Shown one piece after another: positions 35,454-43,358 of a DNA stretch of 64,000 bases. This DNA comes from Sphingomonas sp. URHD0057. Lineage in GTDB: Bacteria > Pseudomonadota > Alphaproteobacteria > Sphingomonadales > Sphingomonadaceae. Location of the stretch: contig NZ_JIAU01000007.1 of the NCBI RefSeq assembly GCF_000620665.1, positions 62,001-126,000 of the forward strand, written 5' to 3'. Each line of letters begins with the position of its first letter. The stretch's first letter is position 1. The notes under the pieces are model-generated. The model was not told where the DNA came from. It did not search any database and was given only the letters and a program-made list of their open reading frames with translations. The position numbers and the translations under genes were made by a program.

Positions 35454-36518
35454 ATGCTGAAATCGAACTCAGAGACGGGAACAGGAGCCGCCGCCGCAGC
35501 GGGCGCCCTCGATTGCCCGTCGCCCGAGTGCCACAAGCATGTGTCGCGCCCGCGCATCGCGCTGCTCTCGAACCCCAAATCGACCGGCAACCTCGCCCAG
35601 CTACCGCGCATTCGCGAATATTGCGCCGACCATCCCGACGTCTTTCACTATGAGGTCGAGCACGCGCACCAGATCGGCGAGGCGATGAAGGTCATCGCCC
35701 GGGTCCGCCCCAAGGTGCTGGCCATCAACGGCGGCGACGGAACCGTGCAGGCGGCGCTGACCGAGATCCACAACGGCGGGCATTTCCGCGATTCACCGCC
35801 GCCCGTCGCCGTGCTTCCGAGCGGCAAGACCAATCTGATCGCGCTCGACCTCGGCGCGCGGACCGATCCGATCGAGACCCTCGAGCGGTTAATCCAGCTC
35901 GCGCGCACCGACCTCACGCCCCACACCGTCGCGCGCGAGCTCATCGCCCTGCGCCACGGCGACGGCGAGCAGCGGCCGGTGATTGGGATGTTCATGGGCG
36001 GTGCGGGCCTTGCCGACACGATGCTGTATTGCCGCGACAAGATCTATCCGCTGGGCCTGCCCAACGGTTTCGCGCACGTGCTGACCGCGGCTGCGTTCTT
36101 GATGAAGGTGTTCCTGGGCATGAAGGCGGGCTTCCTGCCGCCGGACCCGAAGCCGCTGCAGGTTTCGGTCCATGAAAATGGCGGAACGATCACCGGCCGG
36201 TTCTCGTTTCTCGCCGTGACTACGCTCGAGAAACTGCTGATCACCAATCCATTCGACGGACAGCGGTCGGGCTCGCTCAAGCTGCTTGCGATCGAGCAAC
36301 GGCCGTCATCGATGATCGGTGCGATTTTTGCGCATCTCAGCGGCAAGCTTGGCCGATCCCAAGTGCGCGGCGTGCATTTCGAGGAAGCCGACGGAATCAC
36401 CATCGAGAGCGACAGCTCCAACATCATTCTCGACGGCGAGACGTTCCACGCCGAGCGCGGACGACCGATTCATCTTCGTCCCGCAATGCCGCTGTCCTTC
36501 GTCAAGCTCGCCGCTTAA
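35454..36518 (+). CDS. Diacylglycerol/lipid kinase family protein (DAGKc)
   Basis: The 354-residue protein has a diacylglycerol kinase catalytic domain: IALLSNPKSTGN as the first strand/loop, the nucleotide-binding INGGDGTVQAALTEI at about residues 94-108, and PVAVLPSGKTNLIALDL, the GTAND-like loop in variant form. The C-terminal half has the second domain of LCB5/YegS-like kinases. It would phosphorylate a lipid alcohol such as diacylglycerol or, given the sphingolipid genes nearby, a sphingoid base. ATG 35454 lacks a clear ribosome-binding site. A nucleotidyltransferase-like gene follows 9 nt later. Confidence 0.85.
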   Translation: MLKSNSETGTGAAAAAGALDCPSPECHKHVSRPRIALLSNPKSTGNLAQLPRIREYCADHPDVFHYEVEHAHQIGEAMKVIARVRPKVLAINGGDGTVQAALTEIHNGGHFRDSPPPVAVLPSGKTNLIALDLGARTDPIETLERLIQLARTDLTPHTVARELIALRHGDGEQRPVIGMFMGGAGLADTMLYCRDKIYPLGLPNGFAHVLTAAAFLMKVFLGMKAGFLPPDPKPLQVSVHENGGTITGRFSFLAVTTLEKLLITNPFDGQRSGSLKLLAIEQRPSSMIGAIFAHLSGKLGRSQVRGVHFEEADGITIESDSSNIILDGETFHAERGRPIHLRPAMPLSFVKLAA

Positions 36519-36527
36519 AGGCCGGAC

Positions 36528-37385
36528 ATGACCGAGCTGCGCGAGCTGGTCGCCGAGGAATTAGCGGTGCCGGTCGACCCGCGCGTGACCGGAGTCGCGA
36601 AAGCAATTGCGGCGAGGCAGGGCGGCCCCGGCCGCGCGATTCTGTTCTACGGTTCATGCCTGCGCGAAGAAAAGCTCGAAGGGCGGATGCTCGATTTCTA
36701 CCTGATCGTGTCCGACTATCGCGCCGCTTATGCCAAACGGTGGCTGGCGCTCGCGAACCGGCTCGTTCCGCCCAACGTCTTCTATTTCGAGCACCACGGC
36801 CTGCGGGCCAAATATGCGGTCCTCAGCGAAGCCGACTTCTATCGCCTGAACGGGCCCGAGACGAGCAACGTCGCGGTGTGGGCGCGGTTTGCGCAGCCCG
36901 CGCGCCTGGTATGGGCGGCCGACGAGCTGGCGCGTGACCGCGCGATCGAGGCCGTGGCGCGCGCTGCGCCGACCCTGCTTGCAGCGGCCGGCAAGCGCGC
37001 GCGGGAAAAGCCGCTCGACTGGTGGCGGAGGGCCTTTTCACTCACCTATTCGGCCGAGCTTCGCGCCGAACGGCCCGGGCGACAGGCCTCGGTCGTTGAT
37101 GCCGACCGCGAGCGTTATGTCCGCTTCACCGAGCCGGCGGCGGCAGCGATCGACCGGCAGCCGCGCGCAAGTTGGCGATGGCGGCGGATCGAGGGGAAGA
37201 CGCTGTCGGTGCTGCGGCTGGCCAAGGCGAGCGCGACGTTCGCCGGCGGGCCGGACTATATCGCCTGGAAGATCAACCGCCACGCCGGGACCGAGATCGC
37301 GCTGAAACCGTGGCAGCGGAGACACCCCCTGCTCGCCGCGATCACCCTTTTGCCGCGGCTTTTGAGGTCCGGGGCGGTTCGCTAG
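36528..37385 (+). CDS. Nucleotidyltransferase-like protein resembling TAM41 (putative CDP-DAG synthase type)
   Basis: I do not recognise this 285-residue protein with certainty. Residues 38-64 read LFYGSCLREEK...LDFYLIVSDY, a GS-x(n)-D-F pattern of the nucleotidyltransferase fold. The following WLALANRLVPPNVFYFEHH and LRAKYAVLSEADF match in order the blocks of TAM41/Mmp37, the mitochondrial-type phosphatidate cytidylyltransferase (D-F-x-x-x-V, N-x-x-H/Y, K-Y-G/A-V). It lies 9 nt after a lipid kinase gene, which suits a lipid role (lipid to phospholipid to CDP-lipid). The last 44 bp overlap the convergent kinase gene. Confidence 0.55.
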   Translation: MTELRELVAEELAVPVDPRVTGVAKAIAARQGGPGRAILFYGSCLREEKLEGRMLDFYLIVSDYRAAYAKRWLALANRLVPPNVFYFEHHGLRAKYAVLSEADFYRLNGPETSNVAVWARFAQPARLVWAADELARDRAIEAVARAAPTLLAAAGKRAREKPLDWWRRAFSLTYSAELRAERPGRQASVVDADRERYVRFTEPAAAAIDRQPRASWRWRRIEGKTLSVLRLAKASATFAGGPDYIAWKINRHAGTEIALKPWQRRHPLLAAITLLPRLLRSGAVR

Positions 37386-39333
37386 CGTCGCGCGCGAGGG
37401 CGGCGGCGACCGCGCTTGCCAGCGCACCAACGGTGAAAGGCTTCCTCAGCAATTCGTGGCTGCGAAGGTCGTCGCTCTCGCCCTCGCCGACGTAGCCGGT
37501 GACGAAGAGCACCGAGAAATCGCGGTCGTGGGTCGCCTTGAGGTGGCGGATCAGCTCGGGGCCGGTCATCTCGGGCATGATCACGTCGGTGATCACGAGA
37601 TCGAACTCCTGGCGCTTGAACAGCTCGATCGCCTCAGCGCCGCTGGAGCAGGCGACCGGATCGTAATCGAGGTCCTCGAGCGCATCGACGGTTGCGGTGC
37701 GGACGCGCGGGTCGTCCTCGACGAGGAGGAGGCGGGCACCGGCGACGTGGGCTTCGGAATCGGCGGCGCGCTGGACCGCCGGGTGGATGCGAACCGCGGC
37801 GGCGGCCTCGGTGCGGGGCAGGAAGATCGACACCGTCGTACCCTTGCCGAGCTCGCTTTCGATACCGACTTCGCCGCCGGACTGATGGGCGAAGCCGAAA
37901 ATCTGGCTGAGGCCGAGGCCGGTGCCCTTGCCGACCGGCTTGGTGGTGAAGAAGGGCTCGAACGCGCGGTCGAGCACTTCGGACGTCATCCCACAGCCGG
38001 TGTCGGAGACGCTGATCTTCACATATTCGCCGGGGCGGACGTCGCCGACCTCGTTCGCGGCCAGCTTCACGTTGGCGGCGGCGATCTTCATCACGCCCTG
38101 GCCGTCCATCGCGTCGCGGGCGTTGACCGCGAGGTTGACGATCGCGTTCTCGAGCTGGTGCGGATCGACATAGATCGGCCACGTGTCGGGGGCGATCTTC
38201 AATTTGACGCGGACGCGTTCGCCGAGCGTGCGGTCGAGCAGGTCGGACATGCCGCCGATCAGCTCCTTGCTGTCGATGCGTTCGGGCAGCAGCGGCTCGG
38301 ACCGTGCGAAGGAGAGCAAGCGGCGGGTCAAGGCAGCGGCGCGAGTCGCCCCTTCCATCGCATTGTTGAGGTGGCTCATGACCTCCCGGCGCGGACCATT
38401 GAGGCGGCGGAGGGCAAGGTCGATGCCGCCGACGACCACCGCCAGCATGTTGTTGAAGTCGTGCGCGATGCCGCCGGTCAACTGACCGACCGCCTCCATC
38501 TTCTGGACCTGGCGCAGCTGGGCCTCGGCCGCCTGACGCTCTTCCGCCTCTGCCTTGAGCGCCTGGTTCGCCTCCCACAGCTCCTGCGTGCGCTCGCGCA
38601 CCGCAAGCTCGAGCGCCTCGGACCGCTCGGCTTCGGATTCGACCTGGCGGCGCGCCGCCGCATTCTGGCGCAGCGCCTGGACGGCAACCACGCCGAGGAA
38701 GATCGCGCCGACGCCGACGAGAATCCCCAGCCAGCTCAAATAATCGGTGAAGCGGTCGGCTTCGGCGGAGAAAATCTGGCTCTGGCTCTTGCGCTCGCGA
38801 AGCGCGGCCCGCTCGCTGTTGGTGATTTCATTGAGCTTGGCGTCGAGCCTGCCGCCGGAGCCTTGGGTCGCGGCTTGGTAGTAGTAACTGATGCCGGCGG
38901 CGCCGCCCTGCTTGGCGAGGGCGGCCCGGGCGGCAAGGGCGAGTTCGCTGCCCCGTTGATTATAAAGAGCCTCGAGCTCGCCGACGCGGCGCTGTTGCTC
39001 CGGACTGTTGCGCATCAGATTCTTGAGCTGGCGAATCTGGAAGCCGGCGAGCTGCCAGTCGCTCGAATAGATATTGCCGCTGGTCTTCACATCCTCGTCG
39101 AGGACGAAGCGAGCGAGCGCCGCTTCGGAGCGGGCGACATTCGCGCTGACGTTGCGGACGACCAGGGCGACATCATAGGCGTGGCGCTCGGCCATGAGCG
39201 CCTGCTCGCGCGCGTCGTTGGCGAATTTCACCAAAATCACGATGACGACGAGGAACAGGGCCGCGACGAGACCCGCCGCGGCGGCACCGCCTCGCCGCCA
39301 ATCGAAGCGTATCTCTTCCCCGTCCCCGATCAT
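37342..39333 (-). CDS. Hybrid sensor histidine kinase with CHASE3 domain and C-terminal receiver
   Basis: The 663-residue protein has a transmembrane helix (residues 17-37), a periplasmic CHASE3-type helical sensor (about 40-195), a second helix (198-220), a coiled coil, then the HisKA box GGIAHDFNNML with His291. An HATPase domain follows (N box ENAIVNLAVNARDAMDG; G boxes DTGCGM and GKGTGLGLS), and a receiver domain (about 535-650) has Asp583 in ITDVIMPEMTG. Autophosphorylation at His and intramolecular transfer to Asp are expected. No partner phosphotransferase is in the window. It lies downstream of spt, separated by a hairpin. Confidence 0.92.
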   Translation of the reverse strand: MIGDGEEIRFDWRRGGAAAAGLVAALFLVVIVILVKFANDAREQALMAERHAYDVALVVRNVSANVARSEAALARFVLDEDVKTSGNIYSSDWQLAGFQIRQLKNLMRNSPEQQRRVGELEALYNQRGSELALAARAALAKQGGAAGISYYYQAATQGSGGRLDAKLNEITNSERAALRERKSQSQIFSAEADRFTDYLSWLGILVGVGAIFLGVVAVQALRQNAAARRQVESEAERSEALELAVRERTQELWEANQALKAEAEERQAAEAQLRQVQKMEAVGQLTGGIAHDFNNMLAVVVGGIDLALRRLNGPRREVMSHLNNAMEGATRAAALTRRLLSFARSEPLLPERIDSKELIGGMSDLLDRTLGERVRVKLKIAPDTWPIYVDPHQLENAIVNLAVNARDAMDGQGVMKIAAANVKLAANEVGDVRPGEYVKISVSDTGCGMTSEVLDRAFEPFFTTKPVGKGTGLGLSQIFGFAHQSGGEVGIESELGKGTTVSIFLPRTEAAAAVRIHPAVQRAADSEAHVAGARLLLVEDDPRVRTATVDALEDLDYDPVACSSGAEAIELFKRQEFDLVITDVIMPEMTGPELIRHLKATHDRDFSVLFVTGYVGEGESDDLRSHELLRKPFTVGALASAVAAALARDASEPPRTSKAAAKG

Positions 39334-39353
39334 CCGGCCAATCTAGTCTCGTT

Positions 39354-39378
39354 AACCTTTTGGCGAAAGCCAAAGGTT
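39354..39378 (-). terminator. Hairpin between spt and the hybrid kinase gene
   Basis: AACCTTTTGGC-gaaa-GCCAAAGGTT (stem 39354-39364 with 39369-39378, one bulged base) lies 14 bp after the spt stop. It has a stable tetraloop but no uninterrupted U tract, so it may be a weak terminator or an mRNA-stabilising 3' end for spt. Confidence 0.4.
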
Positions 39379-39391
39379 CCACGCTTTCGGC

Positions 39392-40594
39392 TCAGCTTAT
39401 GCAACCCGTTGCACGGCCTGCCGCAGCGAACATGCCGAGAATCTCGCCGACTTGGTCCTCGGTGTGGAGCGCGCACAGCGAGCAGCGGAGCAAGGTCATG
39501 TTCGCGGGAGTCGCCGGCGGGCGGGCGAGATTGACGTACAGGCCCTCGTTGAGAAGCGCTTCCCACATCGCCGCGCCCGTTTCCAGGTCGGGCATGATGA
39601 CGGCGATGATCGCCGACTGGGGCTCGTCGGTCCCGAGGGTGAAGCCGAGCTGGCGGAGGCCGGCATGGAGGCGCTTCGAATTCTCCCACAAGTGAGCGCG
39701 CTTGTCGGCGCTGTCCATCAGCTTGCGGATCGAGGTCGCGGCAGTCGCGACGACCGAGGGCGGAAGCGAGGCGGTGAAGACGTACGGCCGGCAGACCAGC
39801 CGCAGGATCTCGAACTTCGGGTGGTTGGAGACGCAGAAGCCGCCGACGGTGCCGACCGACTTGGAGAAGGTGCCGATGATGAAGTCGACGTCGTCCATCA
39901 CCCTTTGGGCTTCCGCCACCCCCCGGCCGTGCTCGCCGATGAAGCCCATCGAGTGGGCTTCGTCGACCAGCACCATCGCGCCGTTCTCCTTCGAAACCCG
40001 AACCATGTCCTTGAGCGGTGCGACGTCGCCGAGCATCGAATAGACGCCTTCGAGGACGACCAGCTTGCCGGCGCCTTCGGGAATGCGCTTCAGCCGCTTC
40101 TCGAGCGCCTCGATATCGTTGTGGCGGAACGGCACGATCTGGGCATTGCCGAGCGCGCAGCCGTCGTAGATCGAGGCGTGGCTGTCGATGTCGAGGACGA
40201 TGTAATCCTCTTTGCCGGCAATGGTGGAGATGATTCCGAGGTTCGCCTGGTAACCGGTCGAGAAGACCATCGCGTGGTCCATGGCGTAGAAATCCATAAG
40301 CGCCTGCTCGACCGCCTTGTGCCCGACATAGGTGCCGTTGAGGACCCGGCTGCCGGTGGTGCCCGAGCCGAATTCGTCGAGCGCCTGCTTGCCCGCCGCG
40401 ACGACGTCGGGGTCGAAGGTCATGCCCATGTAATTATAGGTGCCGAGTAGGATCGTGGGTTTGCCGTTGCAGATCGCGACGGTCGGGCTTTCGACTTTCT
40501 CCATCACCAGGTTGAACGGGTCGGTGACCCCGGACTCGAGGAGCGTCTCGCGCATTTCGATCAGCGGATCGAATTTGGAAAGGAGATCAGTCAT
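39392..40594 (-). CDS. spt: Serine palmitoyltransferase
   Basis: The 400-residue alpha-oxoamine synthase condenses L-serine with palmitoyl thioester to 3-ketodihydrosphingosine, the first step of sphingolipid synthesis. It aligns along its whole length with the soluble Sphingomonas enzyme: TILLGTYNYMGMTFDPDV, DSHASIYDGC with the PLP-stacking His139, VDEAHSMGF, and GTFSKSVGTVGGF with the PLP lysine Lys245. The N terminus is about 20 residues shorter than the S. paucimobilis protein. The start overlaps the remnant of an acp gene; an intact acp lies 1.4 kb upstream. Confidence 0.96.
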   Translation of the reverse strand: MTDLLSKFDPLIEMRETLLESGVTDPFNLVMEKVESPTVAICNGKPTILLGTYNYMGMTFDPDVVAAGKQALDEFGSGTTGSRVLNGTYVGHKAVEQALMDFYAMDHAMVFSTGYQANLGIISTIAGKEDYIVLDIDSHASIYDGCALGNAQIVPFRHNDIEALEKRLKRIPEGAGKLVVLEGVYSMLGDVAPLKDMVRVSKENGAMVLVDEAHSMGFIGEHGRGVAEAQRVMDDVDFIIGTFSKSVGTVGGFCVSNHPKFEILRLVCRPYVFTASLPPSVVATAATSIRKLMDSADKRAHLWENSKRLHAGLRQLGFTLGTDEPQSAIIAVIMPDLETGAAMWEALLNEGLYVNLARPPATPANMTLLRCSLCALHTEDQVGEILGMFAAAGRATGCIS

Positions 40595-40670
40595 GCCCGG
40601 CTTCCCTACCTCCGGGAAGGGGCTCGATCAGTTCAAGAACTTTGGTGAGGGTCTGGGCTCGGTCGGGCAT
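40587..40670 (-). pseudogene. Remnant of a second acyl carrier protein gene (5' end only)
   Basis: The minus strand from ATG 40670 reads MPDRAQTLTKVLELIEP, matching the start of the intact acp at 42230 (MSDRQETYAKTVELIAP) at 9 of 17 positions, then jumps to LPGGREAGHD and stops, with the stop overlapping the spt start. The upstream DNA is also shared: the 19-mer TTCGCAACGCAATGGGGCG lies 30-31 bp before both start codons (40701-40719 and 42260-42278). The ACP core with the DSL phosphopantetheine site is absent, so this is a truncated copy. It may be translated as a 27-residue leader coupled to spt. Confidence 0.75.
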
Positions 40671-40890
40671 GCAGCTTTCCGTTAGTGACCGGCCGGTGCT
40701 TTCGCAACGCAATGGGGCGGCAATGCGGCGGCGGTCGGGTAGGGAAGCCCGTATGTCTGCATTGGGCGGAAAGCTGACATTAGCGTCCACTGATCGAAGC
40801 TGCGATGCTTCCCGTCGCGAAACGATTGTCGCGAGGCCCACGCGCATCGATGGATGAGCGAACGCCCACCCTATCCTCGAGGAGGGACCC

Positions 40891-41721
40891 ATGCATGGCT
40901 GCGCTATCGCCGCGTCGTCGCTTCTGTCTGCTTTGGCACCGGCGAAGGCCGAGGTCCTGCCCCACGATTTGCATCCAATCGCCACTGCGACGGCTCCTGC
41001 ACTTTCATCCGCTGGGTCTGGCGCCGGTCAGCTAACGACGACGGTTCATGTCGGCGACGGAACGCTCGATGGGTCGTTCCTCGAGCCATACAACAATGCA
41101 TGGATGTACAACGCGAAGACTGCCGACGGCACGCTTCACCCACAAGGCATCTGGACCGACCACATGCAATGGAGCGTGCTGGACGGAAAACGCGTGATGT
41201 TGCGCGTCCAGGGGACGACTTTCCTCAATGGCAGCGCCAACACGATCGTCAATTTTTTCGAGCCGCGCACCCTGGCGCCGATCAAGTCGGAAACGCATGG
41301 CGTCGACGGGACGGTCTTTCGGCGCACCTTTGATGGCGCGCACGTCACCTCCGTCACGCTTGCCGGTGCCGGCGACAAGAACGATCCCGACGCCGCCGAT
41401 CTTCCGCAAGCGGTCTACGACTTTAACGGCGGAATGTATGGAATCCTTCTGGCCTCGCTTCCGCTCAGGAAGGGACTCAAGGGCACCCTGCCCGCGATCG
41501 CCGACCGAGATGCGACGCTGATGGCCGAGCCCTTCGAAGTTCTCGGCAGGGAGACCGTGCATGCGGGTGCTCGGGGAAACCTGTCCGCGTGGGTCGTCGA
41601 AAGCACCCGTCCCGGCGAGTACACGATGACGTTCTGGCTGAGCAGAAGCGCACCGTACATCATCAGGCTGGTGATGAATGACGTAGCCAATCACCGGGTG
41701 CTGACCTGGGACATGCTGTAG
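40891..41721 (+). CDS. Hypothetical exported protein inserted between acp and spt
   Basis: The 276-residue product has a signal peptide (MHGCAIAASSLLSALAPAKA) and a beta-rich mature part (DHMQWSVLDGKRVMLRVQGT, SANTIVNFFEPRTLAPIKSE, YTMTFWLSRSAPYIIRLVM) that recalls the DUF3108-type periplasmic sandwich, though I cannot assign it firmly. A GGAGGG site precedes ATG 40891. It is the only plus-strand gene in a minus-strand block, flanked by remnants of acp on one side and spt on the other, which marks it as an insertion or the product of rearrangement. Confidence 0.75.
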   Translation: MHGCAIAASSLLSALAPAKAEVLPHDLHPIATATAPALSSAGSGAGQLTTTVHVGDGTLDGSFLEPYNNAWMYNAKTADGTLHPQGIWTDHMQWSVLDGKRVMLRVQGTTFLNGSANTIVNFFEPRTLAPIKSETHGVDGTVFRRTFDGAHVTSVTLAGAGDKNDPDAADLPQAVYDFNGGMYGILLASLPLRKGLKGTLPAIADRDATLMAEPFEVLGRETVHAGARGNLSAWVVESTRPGEYTMTFWLSRSAPYIIRLVMNDVANHRVLTWDML

Positions 41722-41786
41722 CCGAGTTTTGGAGCGACCTCGGTCCACGCTTGGGCGAACCTGGAGCGCGCCTGAAGCGCTCGGCC

Positions 41787-41893
41787 TTACGCACAGATAA
41801 CATTGGGCACCGGCGAAGGATCGGCGTAGCCGGCGCCGACGAGGTCCTTTCGCTGCTGGATCAGCGGGTCGAACTTGGAGAGAGGTCGGTCAC
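41787..41893 (-). pseudogene. Remnant of a second spt-like gene (5' end, frameshifted)
   Basis: From GTG 41893 the minus strand reads VTDL, then after a single missing base LSKFDPLIQQRKDLVGAGYADP before running into a stop at 41787. The intact spt begins MTDLLSKFDPLIEMRETLLESGVTDP. The ribosome-binding region GAGGTAGGGAAG is shared by both copies (41894-41905 and about 40600-40612 on the plus strand). Nothing resembling the catalytic part of an alpha-oxoamine synthase follows. Confidence 0.75.
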
Positions 41894-41903
41894 TTCCCTA
41901 CCT

Positions 41904-41973
41904 CGTCATTCCCGCGAAAGCGGGAACCCATATTTCCTTCTTCAGCTGGGTCCCCGCTTTCGCGGGGATGACG
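41904..41973. repeat. Paired palindromic repeats, family A
   Basis: CGTCATTCCCGC-gaaa-GCGGGAACCCA (41904-41930) and TGGGTCCCCGC-tttc-GCGGGGATGACG (41947-41973) are each palindromic and are near-perfect inverted copies of each other. They are the tail-to-tail pair typical of REP doublets. They lie in the 95-bp gap between the intact acp and the spt remnant. Confidence 0.88.
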
Positions 41974-41987
41974 AAAAGCGAGGCGGG

Positions 41988-42230
41988 TCACGCCTGCAGC
42001 CGCTGGAGCGCGTCGACCAGCTGGCCGACGGTTTCGATCTCGGCCTGCAAGTTCATAGAGATGAGGACGTCGAACTCGTCCTCGACGTTGGCGACGAAGT
42101 CGAGCACGGTGAGGCTGTCCCATTCGAGATCCTGGGCGAAACGCGTCGCCTCGGTAATCGCGATGCCCTTCTTGTTGAATGGCGCGATCAGCTCGACGGT
42201 TTTGGCGTAAGTTTCCTGGCGGTCGGACAT
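41988..42230 (-). CDS. Acyl carrier protein of the sphingolipid region
   Basis: The 80-residue acidic protein has the ACP fold, with the phosphopantetheine attachment serine in EWDSLTVLDFVANVEDEF. It differs from the fatty-acid AcpP by MSDRQETYAKTVELIAP at the start and the KKGIAITEATRFAQD loop. Its location upstream of spt suggests it delivers the acyl group to serine palmitoyltransferase, as reported for the dedicated ACP of the alphaproteobacterial sphingolipid pathway. ATG 42230 is chosen by homology; an upstream start adds 12 basic residues. Confidence 0.9.
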   Translation of the reverse strand: MSDRQETYAKTVELIAPFNKKGIAITEATRFAQDLEWDSLTVLDFVANVEDEFDVLISMNLQAEIETVGQLVDALQRLQA

Positions 42231-42293
42231 GGCTCGCTCGTTAGTGCGGGTGAGCCGCCTTCGCAACGCAATGGGGCGCGATTGAGGCGCTCA

Positions 42294-43358
42294 TCAGGCC
42301 GTCACCGCATAGTCGTCGCCGTAGAATTTGCTGGTGCTTCGCGTGTGGAAGGCGATCGCCTTGATCGGCGGGTATTTGGGGTCGCCCAAGCCGGAGAGCA
42401 CTTCGAGCTGCTCATCCTCCCAGACGTAGACCGCCATCGGGAAGGAGACTCGCGGGGCCGTGAGGTGCGAGCTATTGCCAGGCTTGCCGACGCGATGGGT
42501 GGTCGAGGGCAGGCGGTCGTTGCTGATGCGCTGCAGATAATCGCCGGTGTTGATGATGATCGAGCCGCGCGGCGCGTTGAGACGCACCCACTTGCGGCTC
42601 AGGTGGTTCCAGACCTGCAGGCCCTCGACCTCGGTGGCGGGGAGGATGGTTAACAAATCGACGTCCTCGTGGCCGAGCAGCCGGCCCGCGCCCGAAGCGT
42701 CCTGGTCGCGCGTCATCGGCGGGTAGTAATTGAGGCGCAGGCCGAAGTTGGTCGCGGTCAGCCGGCGGTCGTAGACGTGAGGGTCGACGCCGAGGCCCTG
42801 GAAGATCGCTTGGGCGATCGGCTTGAACAGGGCCTCGTGGGCGAGGACGAGGCGGCGGAAGTGCGGCTCATCATCGGGACGTGGCCAGTAATCGGCGGCG
42901 TTGAACGGCACCTCGCGGTGCTGCGGGATGTCGAACGCACGGCGGCACCACACCCAGCCTTCGACCAGGTCGGGGTGGATGTCGCTGGTCTCCTCGATCG
43001 GGAAATAGCCCTGGTTGACCGAGCCGTGGCGCCGGGCACGAAAGCGCATCTTTTCTTCGAGCGAAGTGGACGTGAAGACGTCGAGCACGCGGTCGTGGAT
43101 TTCGTCGTACAGCGCCGCTTCGACGCCGTGGCCGGTGAGGATCGCGAAGCCGATTTCGCCCAGCGCCTGCGCGAAGTCGTCGGCGAAGCCCGCTCTCTCC
43201 GCCTCGTTGCCGTGGAGGAAGCGGGCGAAGTCCAGTGTGGCGATCTCGTAATCCTCGTCGAATTCGTCGCTGTCGTGCTCGGCAAGGCGATAAGTGTGCG
43301 CCTTCTGCACCTGATCATACTTGGCGAACTCGCGGTTGAGGGCCTGAGGGTCGGTCAT
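42294..43358 (-). CDS. Fe(II)/2-oxoglutarate-dependent dioxygenase (isopenicillin N synthase family)
   Basis: The 354-residue enzyme has an N-terminal DIOX_N domain (LDFARFLHGNEAERAGF, IGFAILTGHGV) and a C-terminal jelly roll with the iron ligands His and Asp of LGHEDVDLLTIL and the distal His of STTHRV. The 2-oxoglutarate-binding Arg-x-Ser is in APRVSFPM. It would hydroxylate or oxidise a small substrate. ATG 43358 overlaps the TauE-like gene's stop by 4 nt. The substrate is unknown; its place 63 bp upstream of acp raises the possibility of a lipid-linked substrate. Confidence 0.92.
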   Translation of the reverse strand: MTDPQALNREFAKYDQVQKAHTYRLAEHDSDEFDEDYEIATLDFARFLHGNEAERAGFADDFAQALGEIGFAILTGHGVEAALYDEIHDRVLDVFTSTSLEEKMRFRARRHGSVNQGYFPIEETSDIHPDLVEGWVWCRRAFDIPQHREVPFNAADYWPRPDDEPHFRRLVLAHEALFKPIAQAIFQGLGVDPHVYDRRLTATNFGLRLNYYPPMTRDQDASGAGRLLGHEDVDLLTILPATEVEGLQVWNHLSRKWVRLNAPRGSIIINTGDYLQRISNDRLPSTTHRVGKPGNSSHLTAPRVSFPMAVYVWEDEQLEVLSGLGDPKYPPIKAIAFHTRSTSKFYGDDYAVTA

